A DNA stretch of 64,000 bases from the NCBI GenBank assembly GCA_963812505.1, contig CAWEVM010000020.1:1-64000 (forward strand), in the 5' to 3' direction. Source of the DNA: JAMXLO01 sp963812505 (lineage in GTDB: Bacteria; Pseudomonadota; Alphaproteobacteria; Acetobacterales; Acetobacteraceae). Within the stretch, counting starts at the first letter, position 1, and each line of letters starts with the position of its first letter. The notes below the pieces were generated by a model, which did not search any database, was not told the DNA's origin, and worked only from the letters and a program-made list of their open reading frames with translations. Below, one piece after another: positions 6,856-15,384 of this stretch. The translations under genes and the position numbers were made by a program.

Positions 6856-8529
6856 GTGAACGAAGCCGTGTGCAGAATCCCGATCCTGTCCGTATTGATG
6901 ATCGCGGCTTTGCTGCTGATTGCCGTTGCGTGGCTGCGTAGCGCGGAATACGACGAACAGTACACGCTGTTCCTGACCGGAGGCGTGGCGCGTCCTATCT
7001 GGGGATCTGACGCGATCACTGCCCGCGAGGTGCAGGCCTTGCAGCACGGTCGTGCGGGCTCTTCTGCCATAGCGCGCGACCTGCGAGCCACTGACGTGCA
7101 TCCGCCGCTGTATTTCTGGACAATTGCGGAATGGCGTCGGCTGATGGGCAATTCGCTGTTTGTGGCGAGACTGGCTTCCGTGCTGTTCAGTCTCGTGACG
7201 CTGGGGCTGATAGCAATAATAGCGCGGTCCGTCGGCATTCCTCCTGTGGCGGCGATATTGCTGACGGTCGGCTGCTATGGCTTCGCTTATACCGGGGCTA
7301 CCGCACGCGCATTTGCGATGGCGCAGATGCTGAGTGTGGCTGGCGTCGCTGTGCTGATAACCGCCCGAAGCCGGTCATGGTTGTCGTTTGCGGCCGGCGT
7401 GCTGCTGGGTGCCGCAACTTTCACGAACTATCTGGCAGCATTCGTGGCTTGCGCTGCGTTGCTTTACGCTGTCATTGCGAGGAGCGAAGCGACGCGGAAA
7501 GTTCTACATCTGGATGGAGATTGCCGCGTCACTGCGCTCCTAACAAGAAACCATGAGCAGACTGTGCCGCGCGCAATACGTAAGGGAAGACGTGGATGGC
7601 CGGCCTTCGCCGGCCATGACGAGTGCCGGTTTCATCCAGCGCGGCTCCGCCACCAGGCGGGTGTGGAACTCGCTATGACAATGGGTTTTGCACTCTGGTT
7701 GCCAGCAGACCTGTGGTTCTTCCTGGTTCAGCGGCAAACCCGGGTTGGCCAATTCGCGCCGTTCGAGGCGATGCCTACGCTCGCGAGGCTCGCACAGTAT
7801 TCAGCGGCCAACCTGTTCGGTGGATTGCCGCTTTATCTGCATGGCGTCGTACGGACCGCCATCACTGTGGCGCTGGCCGTTCTGTCGGTCGGTTTGGTCG
7901 CACTGATCATACTGCGCTGGCACCGCATTGTGACGCCCGAGACGCGTTGGCTGCTTGTCATGACTGCTGCCGCGCCGCCAATCGGGCTGCTGCTGCTCGG
8001 CGTCGTATTCGACAACTCGCCGATCGAACTGCGCTATCTTGCATTCGCCACGCCATTTGTTGGCTTGCTGCTTGCCGCCGCGCTGCCGCGGTACGCCCGC
8101 TACGCCGTCCTCGCGATCCAGGCCATTGCGCTGGTTGGTCTCATCACGCGTCCGGAGACTATGCAACCGGCGCGTGCCACCGCGGTCGCAGCCGCGTCGC
8201 TCGTGCATGACGGGGTGGTGCTGCTGCCGCATGGCAACGATGGCGTGGGCATTGTCGGCGCCTTCGCTGTCGAGTCACCACCGACCTTGCGTTTGCTGGT
8301 GATCGGCCGGGAGGAAACGCCAGCGGAGATTCGTGCACGGGCTTCGCGCTATCCGCGTGCGGTGCTTGCCTTGCTTGGTCAGGACGCAGCGAGCCGCGCG
8401 ACATTGCCCATCATGCGCCAGGCCTTCGCTGGTCCATGCTGGCGCGCGGCGGGTGCTGCGTTCAACGTGCTCGCGTTCGACCGAGCCTGCGGCGAGGGAT
8501 GTGCGTGTCCTGCAGGGCCTTCGCCGTAA
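6856..8529 (+). CDS. GT39-like membrane glycosyltransferase carrying an in-frame repeat insertion
   Basis: Polytopic protein of 557 residues with the GT-C motifs EYDEQYTLFL near residue 33 and VHPPLYFWTI near residue 80, so probably a polyprenyl-phosphate-sugar transferase. The start is GTG 6856. After the membrane segment ending ..AALLYA (about residue 204), the reading frame runs through a repeat element encoding about 70 polar residues, including the GRRGWPAFAGHDE peptide seen in many alphaproteobacterial repeats. It then returns to membrane sequence (MGFALWLPADLWFF). The insertion keeps the frame open, so the protein may still be made, with an extra loop or altered topology. Whether it works is unknown. 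Confidence 0.75.
   Translation: MNEAVCRIPILSVLMIAALLLIAVAWLRSAEYDEQYTLFLTGGVARPIWGSDAITAREVQALQHGRAGSSAIARDLRATDVHPPLYFWTIAEWRRLMGNSLFVARLASVLFSLVTLGLIAIIARSVGIPPVAAILLTVGCYGFAYTGATARAFAMAQMLSVAGVAVLITARSRSWLSFAAGVLLGAATFTNYLAAFVACAALLYAVIARSEATRKVLHLDGDCRVTALLTRNHEQTVPRAIRKGRRGWPAFAGHDECRFHPARLRHQAGVELAMTMGFALWLPADLWFFLVQRQTRVGQFAPFEAMPTLARLAQYSAANLFGGLPLYLHGVVRTAITVALAVLSVGLVALIILRWHRIVTPETRWLLVMTAAAPPIGLLLLGVVFDNSPIELRYLAFATPFVGLLLAAALPRYARYAVLAIQAIALVGLITRPETMQPARATAVAAASLVHDGVVLLPHGNDGVGIVGAFAVESPPTLRLLVIGREETPAEIRARASRYPRAVLALLGQDAASRATLPIMRQAFAGPCWRAAGAAFNVLAFDRACGEGCACPAGPSP
7470..7680. repeat. Inverted-ended interspersed repeat inside a coding sequence
   Basis: About 211 bases bounded by TGTCATTGCGAG (7470-7481) and CTCGCTATGACA (7669-7680), inverted copies with one mismatch. 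Inside, GGAGCGAAGCGACGCGG (from 7481) is mirrored by CCGCGTCACTGCGCTCC (to about 7542), and TGGCCGG-CCTTCG-CCGGCCA forms a perfect hairpin around 7594-7614. This is the layout of a palindromic mobile repeat (REP/MITE or RPE-like). It is wholly contained in an open reading frame. Confidence 0.75.
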
Positions 8530-8546
8530 GCGTCGTCATGCCGTCG

Positions 8547-9725
8547 CTAGTAGACCAGCGCGTGATCCACGACTGGCTCCCAGCGGCCGTCGTGCACGAC
8601 CGAGAGGAAGGCGGCGGTGGCACCGTGGTGGTTGGTGGCGCTGAAGGAATACGTCCCGCCGAACAGATCGTGGAAGTCGTGGATGCTCTCCATTGCCTTC
8701 ACCAGGCTGTCCACCGTGAGGTCGCGACCGGCCCGTTGCAGCGCCTCGATGGCGATCTGCGCCGAGGTGTAGCCCATTTCGCCAAGATAGTTCACATCGA
8801 CGCCGTAGCGCGCCTTGTACTTCTGGGTGAATGCCTTGATCGCCGGTCGCGGGTCGTCAGGATAGGCATAGAGCGACGGCGACATCGAATAGAACCCGTC
8901 CGCGACATTGCCCGGCGCCTCGGCAATTGCCGTATCGTACGACGCAACCTGGCCGAGCATATCGACCTTCCAACCCACCTTCTTGACAGTCGCGATGATC
9001 AGTGTCGAGTCGCGCACGATCGTGCCCATGGTGATCAGGTCGCAGTTCGCCTCACGCAACTTGGCGATCGCCGCGGTGAAGTCTGTGTCCGTCGGCTTGT
9101 GAGCGGTGGTCGCGACGATCTTCATGCCCATCGCCTCGGCCTGCATCTGTGCGCCGGCGAGCACATCCTTGCCGAAGTCGGTGTCCTGGTACATCGCGCA
9201 GATCGCCTTCTTGCCGCGCTGCTCGACGAAGTACTTCACGCCGGCCCGCATTTGATCGACGTAGGAGGAATACTGGCTGAACTTCAGTTTGTTGAACGGC
9301 TCAAACATGGAACGCGCCGCCGACAGCGGCAGCAGCTTCGGCACGTTCTTCTCGATCGCCATGGGGAAGGTGGCGTTGTTCATCGGCGTGCCGCCGTCCT
9401 CGATAGTGAAGAACACGCCGTCGTTGTTGATCAGCTTGTTGATCGCCTGCACGGCGCGCGGCACCTGGTACTGGCTGTCCTCGACGATGTAGCGGATCTT
9501 GCGGCCGTTGATCCCGCCCTTCTCGTTCACTTCGTCGAATGCGAGGCGCACGGCGTTCGCGTTGTTCACGCCTTGCACCGCAGTGACGCCGGACAGATCG
9601 GTTATGGTGCCGACAAGGATCTCGGTGTCGGTGACGCCGCGCTGCGTTTCGGCGAACGCGCCAGATCCTAGGACAAGCAGCGCCGCCGTGGCCACGAGAC
9701 ATGTGGCAGTATTCCCTGAACTCAT
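8547..9725 (-). CDS. Branched-chain amino acid ABC transporter substrate-binding protein (orphan)
   Basis: Periplasmic binding protein of 392 residues with a signal peptide ending SGAFAE. The Leu/Ile/Val-binding fold is recognisable from ILVGTITDLSGVTAVQG, GGINGRKI and the TDFTAAIAKLREANCD segment. A long purine-rich leader (GGGGGGAAAGAAA) precedes ATG 9725. No permease or ATPase is nearby, so it must work with components encoded elsewhere, such as a second Liv system. It converges with the GT39 gene. The ligand is not predictable; members bind amino acids, amides or aromatic acids. Confidence 0.88.
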   Translation of the reverse strand: MSSGNTATCLVATAALLVLGSGAFAETQRGVTDTEILVGTITDLSGVTAVQGVNNANAVRLAFDEVNEKGGINGRKIRYIVEDSQYQVPRAVQAINKLINNDGVFFTIEDGGTPMNNATFPMAIEKNVPKLLPLSAARSMFEPFNKLKFSQYSSYVDQMRAGVKYFVEQRGKKAICAMYQDTDFGKDVLAGAQMQAEAMGMKIVATTAHKPTDTDFTAAIAKLREANCDLITMGTIVRDSTLIIATVKKVGWKVDMLGQVASYDTAIAEAPGNVADGFYSMSPSLYAYPDDPRPAIKAFTQKYKARYGVDVNYLGEMGYTSAQIAIEALQRAGRDLTVDSLVKAMESIHDFHDLFGGTYSFSATNHHGATAAFLSVVHDGRWEPVVDHALVY

Positions 9726-9795
9726 TTTCTTTCCCCCCAGACGATTACGGGGAGATTAGCCCACGGACGATACGAATGCCAAGCGAAGCCGCGGA

Positions 9796-10302
9796 TCAGT
9801 CGCCAGGAACCACCAGGAACAGATCGGTATCGCCGGTGTCCTGACCGCAGGCGGTGAGCAGTGCGTGGACCTGGCCGCGGTGGTGTGTCTGGTGATTGAA
9901 GAAGTGCATCACCAGCGGCCCCTTCGGACGCCGCATCTCCTTGCCGGCTGCGCCACTGAACCACACGAGGTCCTCGGCCAGCCAGGCGTCGTCCACGCGG
10001 TCGGCCCAGGCGATGATAGCGGCATCCGATGTCTCGCGGCGTGCCTGCAGCGTGGCGAAATCATCGATCATGCCGGCGCTCTGCTTGATGCCAACCTCGG
10101 GCTTCGGCCACGCATCGAAGCGTGACATCCACTGCGTGTCGCCCCAAACGAGGTGACACAGCGTGCCGTGGATCGAGTGCCAGAACGCGCCGCGATCCGC
10201 CTTGCGTTCATCGTCCGTGAGACGCGCGGCCGCGGCGTACAGGCGGCGGTTCATCTCTTGGTTGTACTCCGCCATCAGGCGGACATAACCGGGCGTGACC
10301 AT
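9796..10302 (-). CDS. DinB-family four-helix metalloprotein
   Basis: A 168-residue DinB/YfiT-like protein. The metal-ligand histidines typical of the fold appear in FWHSIHGTLCHLVWGD (about residues 40-55) and HFFNHQTHHRGQVH (about 130-143). Members are thiol-dependent or otherwise uncharacterised metal enzymes; some are damage-induced. The start at ATG 10302 is set by GGAGG 8 bases upstream; the same GGAGG overlaps an earlier in-frame ATG at 10317. It lies 70 bases downstream of the orphan binding-protein start with no obvious functional link. Confidence 0.85.
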   Translation of the reverse strand: MVTPGYVRLMAEYNQEMNRRLYAAAARLTDDERKADRGAFWHSIHGTLCHLVWGDTQWMSRFDAWPKPEVGIKQSAGMIDDFATLQARRETSDAAIIAWADRVDDAWLAEDLVWFSGAAGKEMRRPKGPLVMHFFNHQTHHRGQVHALLTACGQDTGDTDLFLVVPGD

Positions 10303-10400
10303 GACGACGGCCTCCATGCGAAAGGCGCAGCTTAGGCGGCTATTGTCGCACTGCGTCAATCTTGATCGAGCGAGTCAACATGGCGCCCGCGCCGCGGCGG

Positions 10401-12294
10401 TCACAGGAACCCGATCGACAGCCAGGGTACCGCAACGACGATCGCCAGCGCCACCGCGAGGGCCGCCAGGTACGGCCACATGCGGCCCAATGCGTCATCC
10501 GGCGAGACCCGTCCGATCGCGCAGGCGCCGTAGAAACCCACACCGAACGGTGGCGCGAACAGCCCGATGCCCATCGCAAGGATGATCACCAAGGCATAGT
10601 GCACCTCGTGAACGCCCATCGCCTTGGCTACCGGGAAAAGCAGCGGGCCGAACAGTACCGATGGCGGGGATACCCTCCAGCACGCTGCCCAGAATGACGA
10701 AGGCAACCGCCGTAATGGCGAGGAAGCCCAATTTGCCGCCCGGCACCGATGCCATCACCGAGACCAGCCATTGCGAGAAGCCGGACTGCGTCAGCGCCCA
10801 GGCCATCGCTGTCGCGGTGCCGATGATCAGCATCACCGCGCCGGTGAGCGAAACTGTATCCACCAGGATCGGATAGATCCGCCGCCAGTCGAACTGCCGG
10901 TACACCAGCAGACCGAGCACCGCGGTGTAGACCACGCCCACGGTGGAGACTTCCGTCGCGGTTGCGATGCCGTTGATCACCGCGGCGCGGATCACGAACG
11001 GCAAGGTCAGCCCCGGCACCGCGATGACGAAGGTGCGCAGCATCAGCGACACCGGTGCACGCTCGCCGCCGCCGGTGTCCATGTGGCGCGAGCGGATCCA
11101 GCACACCACGACAAGCGCGAGCGCGGCCACCGCCGCCGGCAGCAGTCCGCCGGTGAACAGCGCGGTGATCGAGACGTTGGTCACCGAGCCGATGGTGATC
11201 AGCACCAGGCTCGGCGGAATGGTCTCTGACATCGCGCTGGAACTCGCCAGCAATGCGGCGAGCTCGCCGGGATGCGAGCCGCGGCGCCGCATCTCGGGGA
11301 ACAGCACCGGCGCGACCGCGGCCATGTCGGCGGCCTTCGATCCGGAAATGCCGGACACCAGATACATTGCGCCAAGCAGCACGTAGGACAGGCCGCCGCG
11401 CACGTGGCCGACCAGGGCCGCGAGGAACGCCACCATGACGCGCGCGATGCCGGTCATCTCCATCAGCAGGCCGAGGAAGACGAACATCGGCACCGACAGC
11501 AGCAGCAGGTTCGACATGCCCTCGTCCATCCGGTTGACCACGACGGACAGCGGCAGGGTGCTGGTCAGACCGAGATACGACATGGTGGCGATACCGAAGG
11601 CGAAGGCGATCGGCACCCCGATGCCGACGCACACGGCGACGATGACGACAAAGAACACGATCAGGCTGCCGAAGCCCATGGCGAGCAGCAGCGGTTGGCA
11701 TAACCACAGCACCGCCGCGATCCCGACAACAGTTGCCAACGCCAGCGAGAAGCTGCGCACGGTTGTGGTTTCCAGCAGGCGCAGCAGTGAGATGATTGCG
11801 GCGAGCGAGATGCCGACCACGATGGCGACGACGCGATAACCGTCGGAGATCTGCAGCGAAATCAGCTCGACGTAACGTTGCTGGTCCAGGTACTGTACGG
11901 CGGGCAGCAGGACCTCCAGCACGAAGGCGATCACCACCAGCGAGGCGACGCCGGCGAACCAGCTTGCCCATTGCGGCGGCACCCAGTTGGCCAGCGTGGT
12001 CAGCCGCATGTGGCCGTCACGCCGCAGTGCCACGACCATGCCAAGCATGGATAGCCAGAGGAACAGGAAGTTGGCGAGTTCGTCGGTCCAGAACAGCGGA
12101 CTGTCGAGCACGTAACGCGACACCACGCCGGCGAACAGGATGGAAACCTCGGCCAGCACAAGCAACGCGCCGATGAACTCGCACGTCCTGCCGATCGCCT
12201 GGTCGACGAGGAAGGCGCTTCGCCGCAGCGTGGCCCAGCCGGGTGCGATCGGCTCGGCAAGCCCCGTTGTAAGGTCGGATGAGTTGAGGCTCAT
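10401..12294 (-). pseudogene. Fused TRAP transporter permease DctQM, frameshifted near the 3' end
   Basis: Single reading unit with a 4-TM DctQ small subunit (about residues 25-170, with FWTDELANFLFLWLSMLG) fused to the 12-TM DctM subunit (GIGVPIAFAFGIATMSYL, GGLSYVLLGAMYLVSGISGSKAADM). It would import an organic acid using a sodium or proton gradient. The main frame runs cleanly to GSVLEGIPAI, then goes out of frame. The expected continuation VLFGPLLFPVAKAMGVHEVH, ending at 10401, is in the next frame. One extra C within 10658-10659 (plus strand) explains the break. The last two membrane segments are lost if this is real. The stop/start overlap places it first-neighbour to dctP. Confidence 0.85.
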
Positions 12295-13310
12295 GCCGTA
12301 AGCGGGCCGACGTATTTCTCCAGCAGAGCCCAGGCCTTGTCGCCCGCGGTCTTCTTCATTTCGGGATAGAAGCCGGCTTTCGCCAGCACCTCGCGGAATG
12401 GCTTGGAGTCAGGGGCATTGAACGTCATCCCCTTGGCGGTCAGGTTCTGTTGCTCCGCCTTCGTCATGGTGACGAAGTCCTGCCGCTCGGCCAGCGCCTC
12501 CTCGTCGAAGATGCGGCGGACGGTCTCCTGCAGGTCGGGGGGCAGCCGCTTCCAAGCCGCAACGTTGAACGAAGTGTGGAAGCCGGCCCAGACATGGTTG
12601 GTGAGGCTGCAGTATTTCTGCACTTCGTACAGCTTGGCGGTATCGATCAGCACCAGCGGGTTTTCTTGGCCGTCCACGATGCCGGTCTGCAGCGCGCTGT
12701 ACACCTCATTGAAGTTGATCGCGGTTGGTGATGCGCCAAGGTGGCGGAACAACGAAATGAGATACGGTGCCACAGGCAGCCGGATCTTGAAGCCATGCAG
12801 ATCATCAGGGCTAGCGATCGACTTGGTCCGCGTGGTGATCTGGCGAAAGCCGTGGTCGTAGCCCTTGTCCAGGCAATAGAGGCCGATCTGCTCCGCCGCA
12901 GCGCGCAGAAAGTTGCCGAGATCGCCGTCCATCGCGGCCCAGACATGATCAATGTCCGGGAAGGCAAAACCGACGCCTGGGATACCACAGGCAGGGTTGC
13001 GCGGCGCCAGCAGATCGATCGGCAGGTTGTACATCTCGAGTGCGCCGGACAGGACCTGGGAGATCATCGCGGTGTCGCCGCCGAGTACACTGTTCGGGTA
13101 GATGGTGATCTCCAGCCGCCCGTTGGTTTCCTTTTTAACCTTGTCGGCGGCGATCTGGTCGTGTGCCATCGCCGGATGCTCCATCGGTGCCGACGAGCCC
13201 AGCTTGTAGCTGAACTCCGCGGCATTGGCCGGCCAATGCAGGATGGTGGCTGCGCTGATGCCGGCGGTTCCCGCAATCACTTGCCGGCGCGACAGCTTGT
13301 TGTGCTGCAT
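12291..13310 (-). CDS. TRAP transporter solute-binding protein (DctP type)
   Basis: A 339-residue periplasmic binding protein with a Tat-like leader (LSRRQVIAGTAGISAATI). DctP features include the HPAMAHDQIAADKVKKETNG start of the mature fold, the ligand-carboxylate Arg region DDLHGFKIRLP, and TAINFNEVYSALQTGIVDGQENP. GGAGGG lies ahead of ATG 13310. It precedes the DctQM gene in the same operon with a four-base ATGA overlap, so the pair forms a TRAP system for an unknown carboxylate or sugar acid. Confidence 0.92.
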   Translation of the reverse strand: MQHNKLSRRQVIAGTAGISAATILHWPANAAEFSYKLGSSAPMEHPAMAHDQIAADKVKKETNGRLEITIYPNSVLGGDTAMISQVLSGALEMYNLPIDLLAPRNPACGIPGVGFAFPDIDHVWAAMDGDLGNFLRAAAEQIGLYCLDKGYDHGFRQITTRTKSIASPDDLHGFKIRLPVAPYLISLFRHLGASPTAINFNEVYSALQTGIVDGQENPLVLIDTAKLYEVQKYCSLTNHVWAGFHTSFNVAAWKRLPPDLQETVRRIFDEEALAERQDFVTMTKAEQQNLTAKGMTFNAPDSKPFREVLAKAGFYPEMKKTAGDKAWALLEKYVGPLTA

Positions 13311-13646
13311 CGACTACCCTCCCGTTCGGATCGTGGCCCTTGCGGGCTGTGTATTGCGTTAGAGCGTGCCGGCACAGCAGCGAGCAAGTCAAGCCACCGG
13401 ATGGTCACCGCGAGCTGTTTCGTTGTTCGAACACGAGCGACAGAAACCGGCCAAGGTCGCGGTTCGATTTCGCGCGCACGGCATCGTCCCGACCGATCGG
13501 GTAGGGCCGGCGGGAGGTGCACAGGCCGAGGATGATCTTGCGCAGGAAGGGACCTGACATAGGCAGCAATGTGTTTTCGTCGCGCACCGTGCCGTCGCGC
13601 TGAACGCGAAATCGACATCCGCCAAGCTGTCTGCCGACCAGGGTTC

Positions 13647-13678
13647 GCAGGGCGGATTCAACTGATCGTCGCAACACG
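13647..13678. repeat. Left terminal inverted repeat of the IS30 element
   Basis: The inner part reads TCAACTGATCGTCGCAACACG (plus strand, split here only by its ends at 13658 and 13678). It is the inverted counterpart of the right end with five mismatches over 32 bases. Immediately outside it the hydrolase frame resumes (RTLVGRQ on the minus strand). Confidence 0.75.
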
Positions 13679-13736
13679 ACCTTGTTGGCCTATCGGTCGA
13701 TGCTGACCCAATCTGGACAAGCATAGCGCCGTGCTC

Positions 13737-13799
13737 GGTCTCGTCCAGGACGGGCCGGCGCTACGCGCCGGTGCCGCAAGCGGCATCCTGGACAAGACC
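13737..13799. repeat. Three-way-junction palindrome in the IS30 tail
   Basis: An outer stem GGTCTCGTCCAGGA / TCCTGGACAAGACC (13737-13750 with 13786-13799, one mismatch that becomes a G-U pair in the minus-strand RNA) encloses two perfect hairpins. These are CCGGCGC-TAC-GCGCCGG (13755-13771) and TGCCGC-AA-GCGGCA (13772-13785). It is far more ordered than chance would give. It could be a terminator-like or protective structure behind the transposase, or a nested palindromic element. Confidence 0.75.
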
Positions 13800-13934
13800 T
13801 ACGCGCGGCGCTCTGCCCGAGGCAGGTCGGCTCCAAGGAATGGTCCTCTTGGTCTCACCAAGGAATTTGCATATGGATCCGGACAGGCGACATCCGAAGC
13901 CACGGTAACATCCCGTCCTGAGGCAACACGGGGG

Positions 13935-15335
13935 TCAGTTCCGAGCGTCGCTTGACATGGCCGACATAATCAATTGCTCAAGCGCCTCTGCCGGCGTTTG
14001 CCAAGCAAGCGTCTTTCGGGGCCTTGCGTTGAGGGCGGCCGCCACGGCCGCAATATCGTTGGCGCTATGCATGCTGAGATCGGTGCCTTTCGGAAAATAC
14101 TGACGCAGCAGTCCGTTGGTATTCTCATTGGTACCACGCTGCCATGGGCTGTGAGGATCGCAGAAATAGACCTGGATGCCAGCGTCGATCTTCAGGCGTG
14201 CGTGCTGAGCCATCTCAGCTCCTTGATCCCAAGTCAGCGACCGACGCAATTGCTCAGGCAAGGTGATAATCGTTCGCGTAATAGCATCGCACACCGCCTC
14301 GGCACCATGCCCGGCGAGTGCGGGCCCGTTCTTCACACGAGCCTCGTGGCCATGGTCCATCATGCGCGGCAGGTGCAGCAGCAGAGTGAAGCGCGTCATA
14401 CGCTCCACCAAAGTGCCAATTGCGGAACTGCCAAGGCCCAGGATGAGGTCCCCTTCCCAGTGGCCAGGCACGGCGCGATCAGCTGCCTCCGCCGGACGTC
14501 GGCTGATCATGATCTCGGGAGAGATGAAGGTCTTGCCCCGCCCGCGCGTTCGTGCTCTCGGCGTCCGCAGCACCCGCCCAGTACGCAAGCAGCCTGTCAG
14601 CTCGCGGCGCAACGCGCCACGACTTTGAACGAACAGCGCTTGATAGACGGCTTCGTGGCTGATGCGCATGGTCTCATCGTCCGGGAAGTCGACCGGCAAG
14701 CGGCAAGCAATCTGCTCCGGGCTCCAGGCGTTTGCCCACCGCCGATGCTTCCGCGGTCCATGCCGGCGGCCTTTCCAGCGTACAGCCGGGCCGGGAACAG
14801 GAGCCCCACCCGGAGCGACGACGACGCCTGCCAATCGTTCCTCCACATAGGTTCGCAATGTCGCATTGAGCGCAAGCTTGGCCTGCTTTGGGCGGCGAGC
14901 AGATCGCTCGGCATGCCATTGCGCTGTCGTCGCGCGATACTCCAGGCTGCCGCTTCGGGTCGCAGCGTTGCGCCGCAACTCCCGCGAAATCGTTGAAGCT
15001 GTTCGTCCGAGTCGGCGCCCAACCTCCCGCATGGAGCAGCCTTGCACGCGAAGAAGTGCGATCTCTTCCCGCTCCGCAAATGAGAGATACCGGCCGGACA
15101 GCGGCTTCGCTGATGGCCGAAACATCGCTGGTGGCATGCCGCCTGCCTCTCGAAACAATCTTGTTCCTACAGCCTGCGACATACCAACTTGGACCGCAGC
15201 ATCCTCACTTGCCATACCTGCCGCGATCGCCGCCCAGAACCGCCGCCGCTCATCTCGTCCTGCCACCACCGGGCGACCTGGTGAGAACAATGGCGCTCGA
15301 CCAGACCGATCCGAACGCCGCCTCCGCCTCGTCAT
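13935..15335 (-). CDS. IS30-family transposase
   Basis: A 466-residue transposase. It has an N-terminal helix-turn-helix (YLSFAEREEIALLRVQGCSM, GRTASTISRELRRNA) and an integrase-type DDE core with GHWEGDLILG (first Asp), LTWDQGAEM (second Asp) and SPWQRGTNENTNGLLRQYFP (Glu), the IS30 hallmark. A further IS30 segment is RISHEAVYQALFVQ. The start at ATG 15335 is set by AAGGAGGAG five bases upstream. The frame is open further upstream only because it continues into the interrupted hydrolase. The gene looks intact. Confidence 0.93.
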   Translation of the reverse strand: MTRRRRRSDRSGRAPLFSPGRPVVAGRDERRRFWAAIAAGMASEDAAVQVGMSQAVGTRLFREAGGMPPAMFRPSAKPLSGRYLSFAEREEIALLRVQGCSMREVGRRLGRTASTISRELRRNAATRSGSLEYRATTAQWHAERSARRPKQAKLALNATLRTYVEERLAGVVVAPGGAPVPGPAVRWKGRRHGPRKHRRWANAWSPEQIACRLPVDFPDDETMRISHEAVYQALFVQSRGALRRELTGCLRTGRVLRTPRARTRGRGKTFISPEIMISRRPAEAADRAVPGHWEGDLILGLGSSAIGTLVERMTRFTLLLHLPRMMDHGHEARVKNGPALAGHGAEAVCDAITRTIITLPEQLRRSLTWDQGAEMAQHARLKIDAGIQVYFCDPHSPWQRGTNENTNGLLRQYFPKGTDLSMHSANDIAAVAAALNARPRKTLAWQTPAEALEQLIMSAMSSDARN

Positions 15336-15352
15336 CGCAACTCCTCCTTCAA

Positions 15353-15384
15353 CGTGTTGCGACGACCATTTGAGTCCGGCCTGC
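15353..15384. repeat. Right terminal inverted repeat of the IS30 element
   Basis: Starts CGTGTTGCGACGACCATTTG on the plus strand and mirrors 13647-13678. The transposase ribosome binding site AAGGAGGAG lies just inside it. The hydrolase coding sequence ends at its outer edge (QWDGSM). Confidence 0.75.

Larger units (their letters stand above)
13647..15384. mobile_element. IS30-family insertion sequence (about 1.7 kb)
   Basis: Bounded by two 32-base imperfect inverted repeats (27 of 32 identical) and carrying one transposase gene on the minus strand. It lies inside a hydrolase gene whose halves abut the repeats. About 256 bases between the left repeat and the transposase stop are non-coding, unusually long for the family. 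They hold a large palindrome and a smaller CTTGGT-CTC-ACCAAG hairpin. I see no convincing target duplication. Confidence 0.8.

Noticed and set aside
13923..13930. GCAACACG as the left end of the IS30 element
   Set aside because: Only 8 bases match the right end, whereas 13647-13678 matches over 32 bases and abuts the missing part of the hydrolase.
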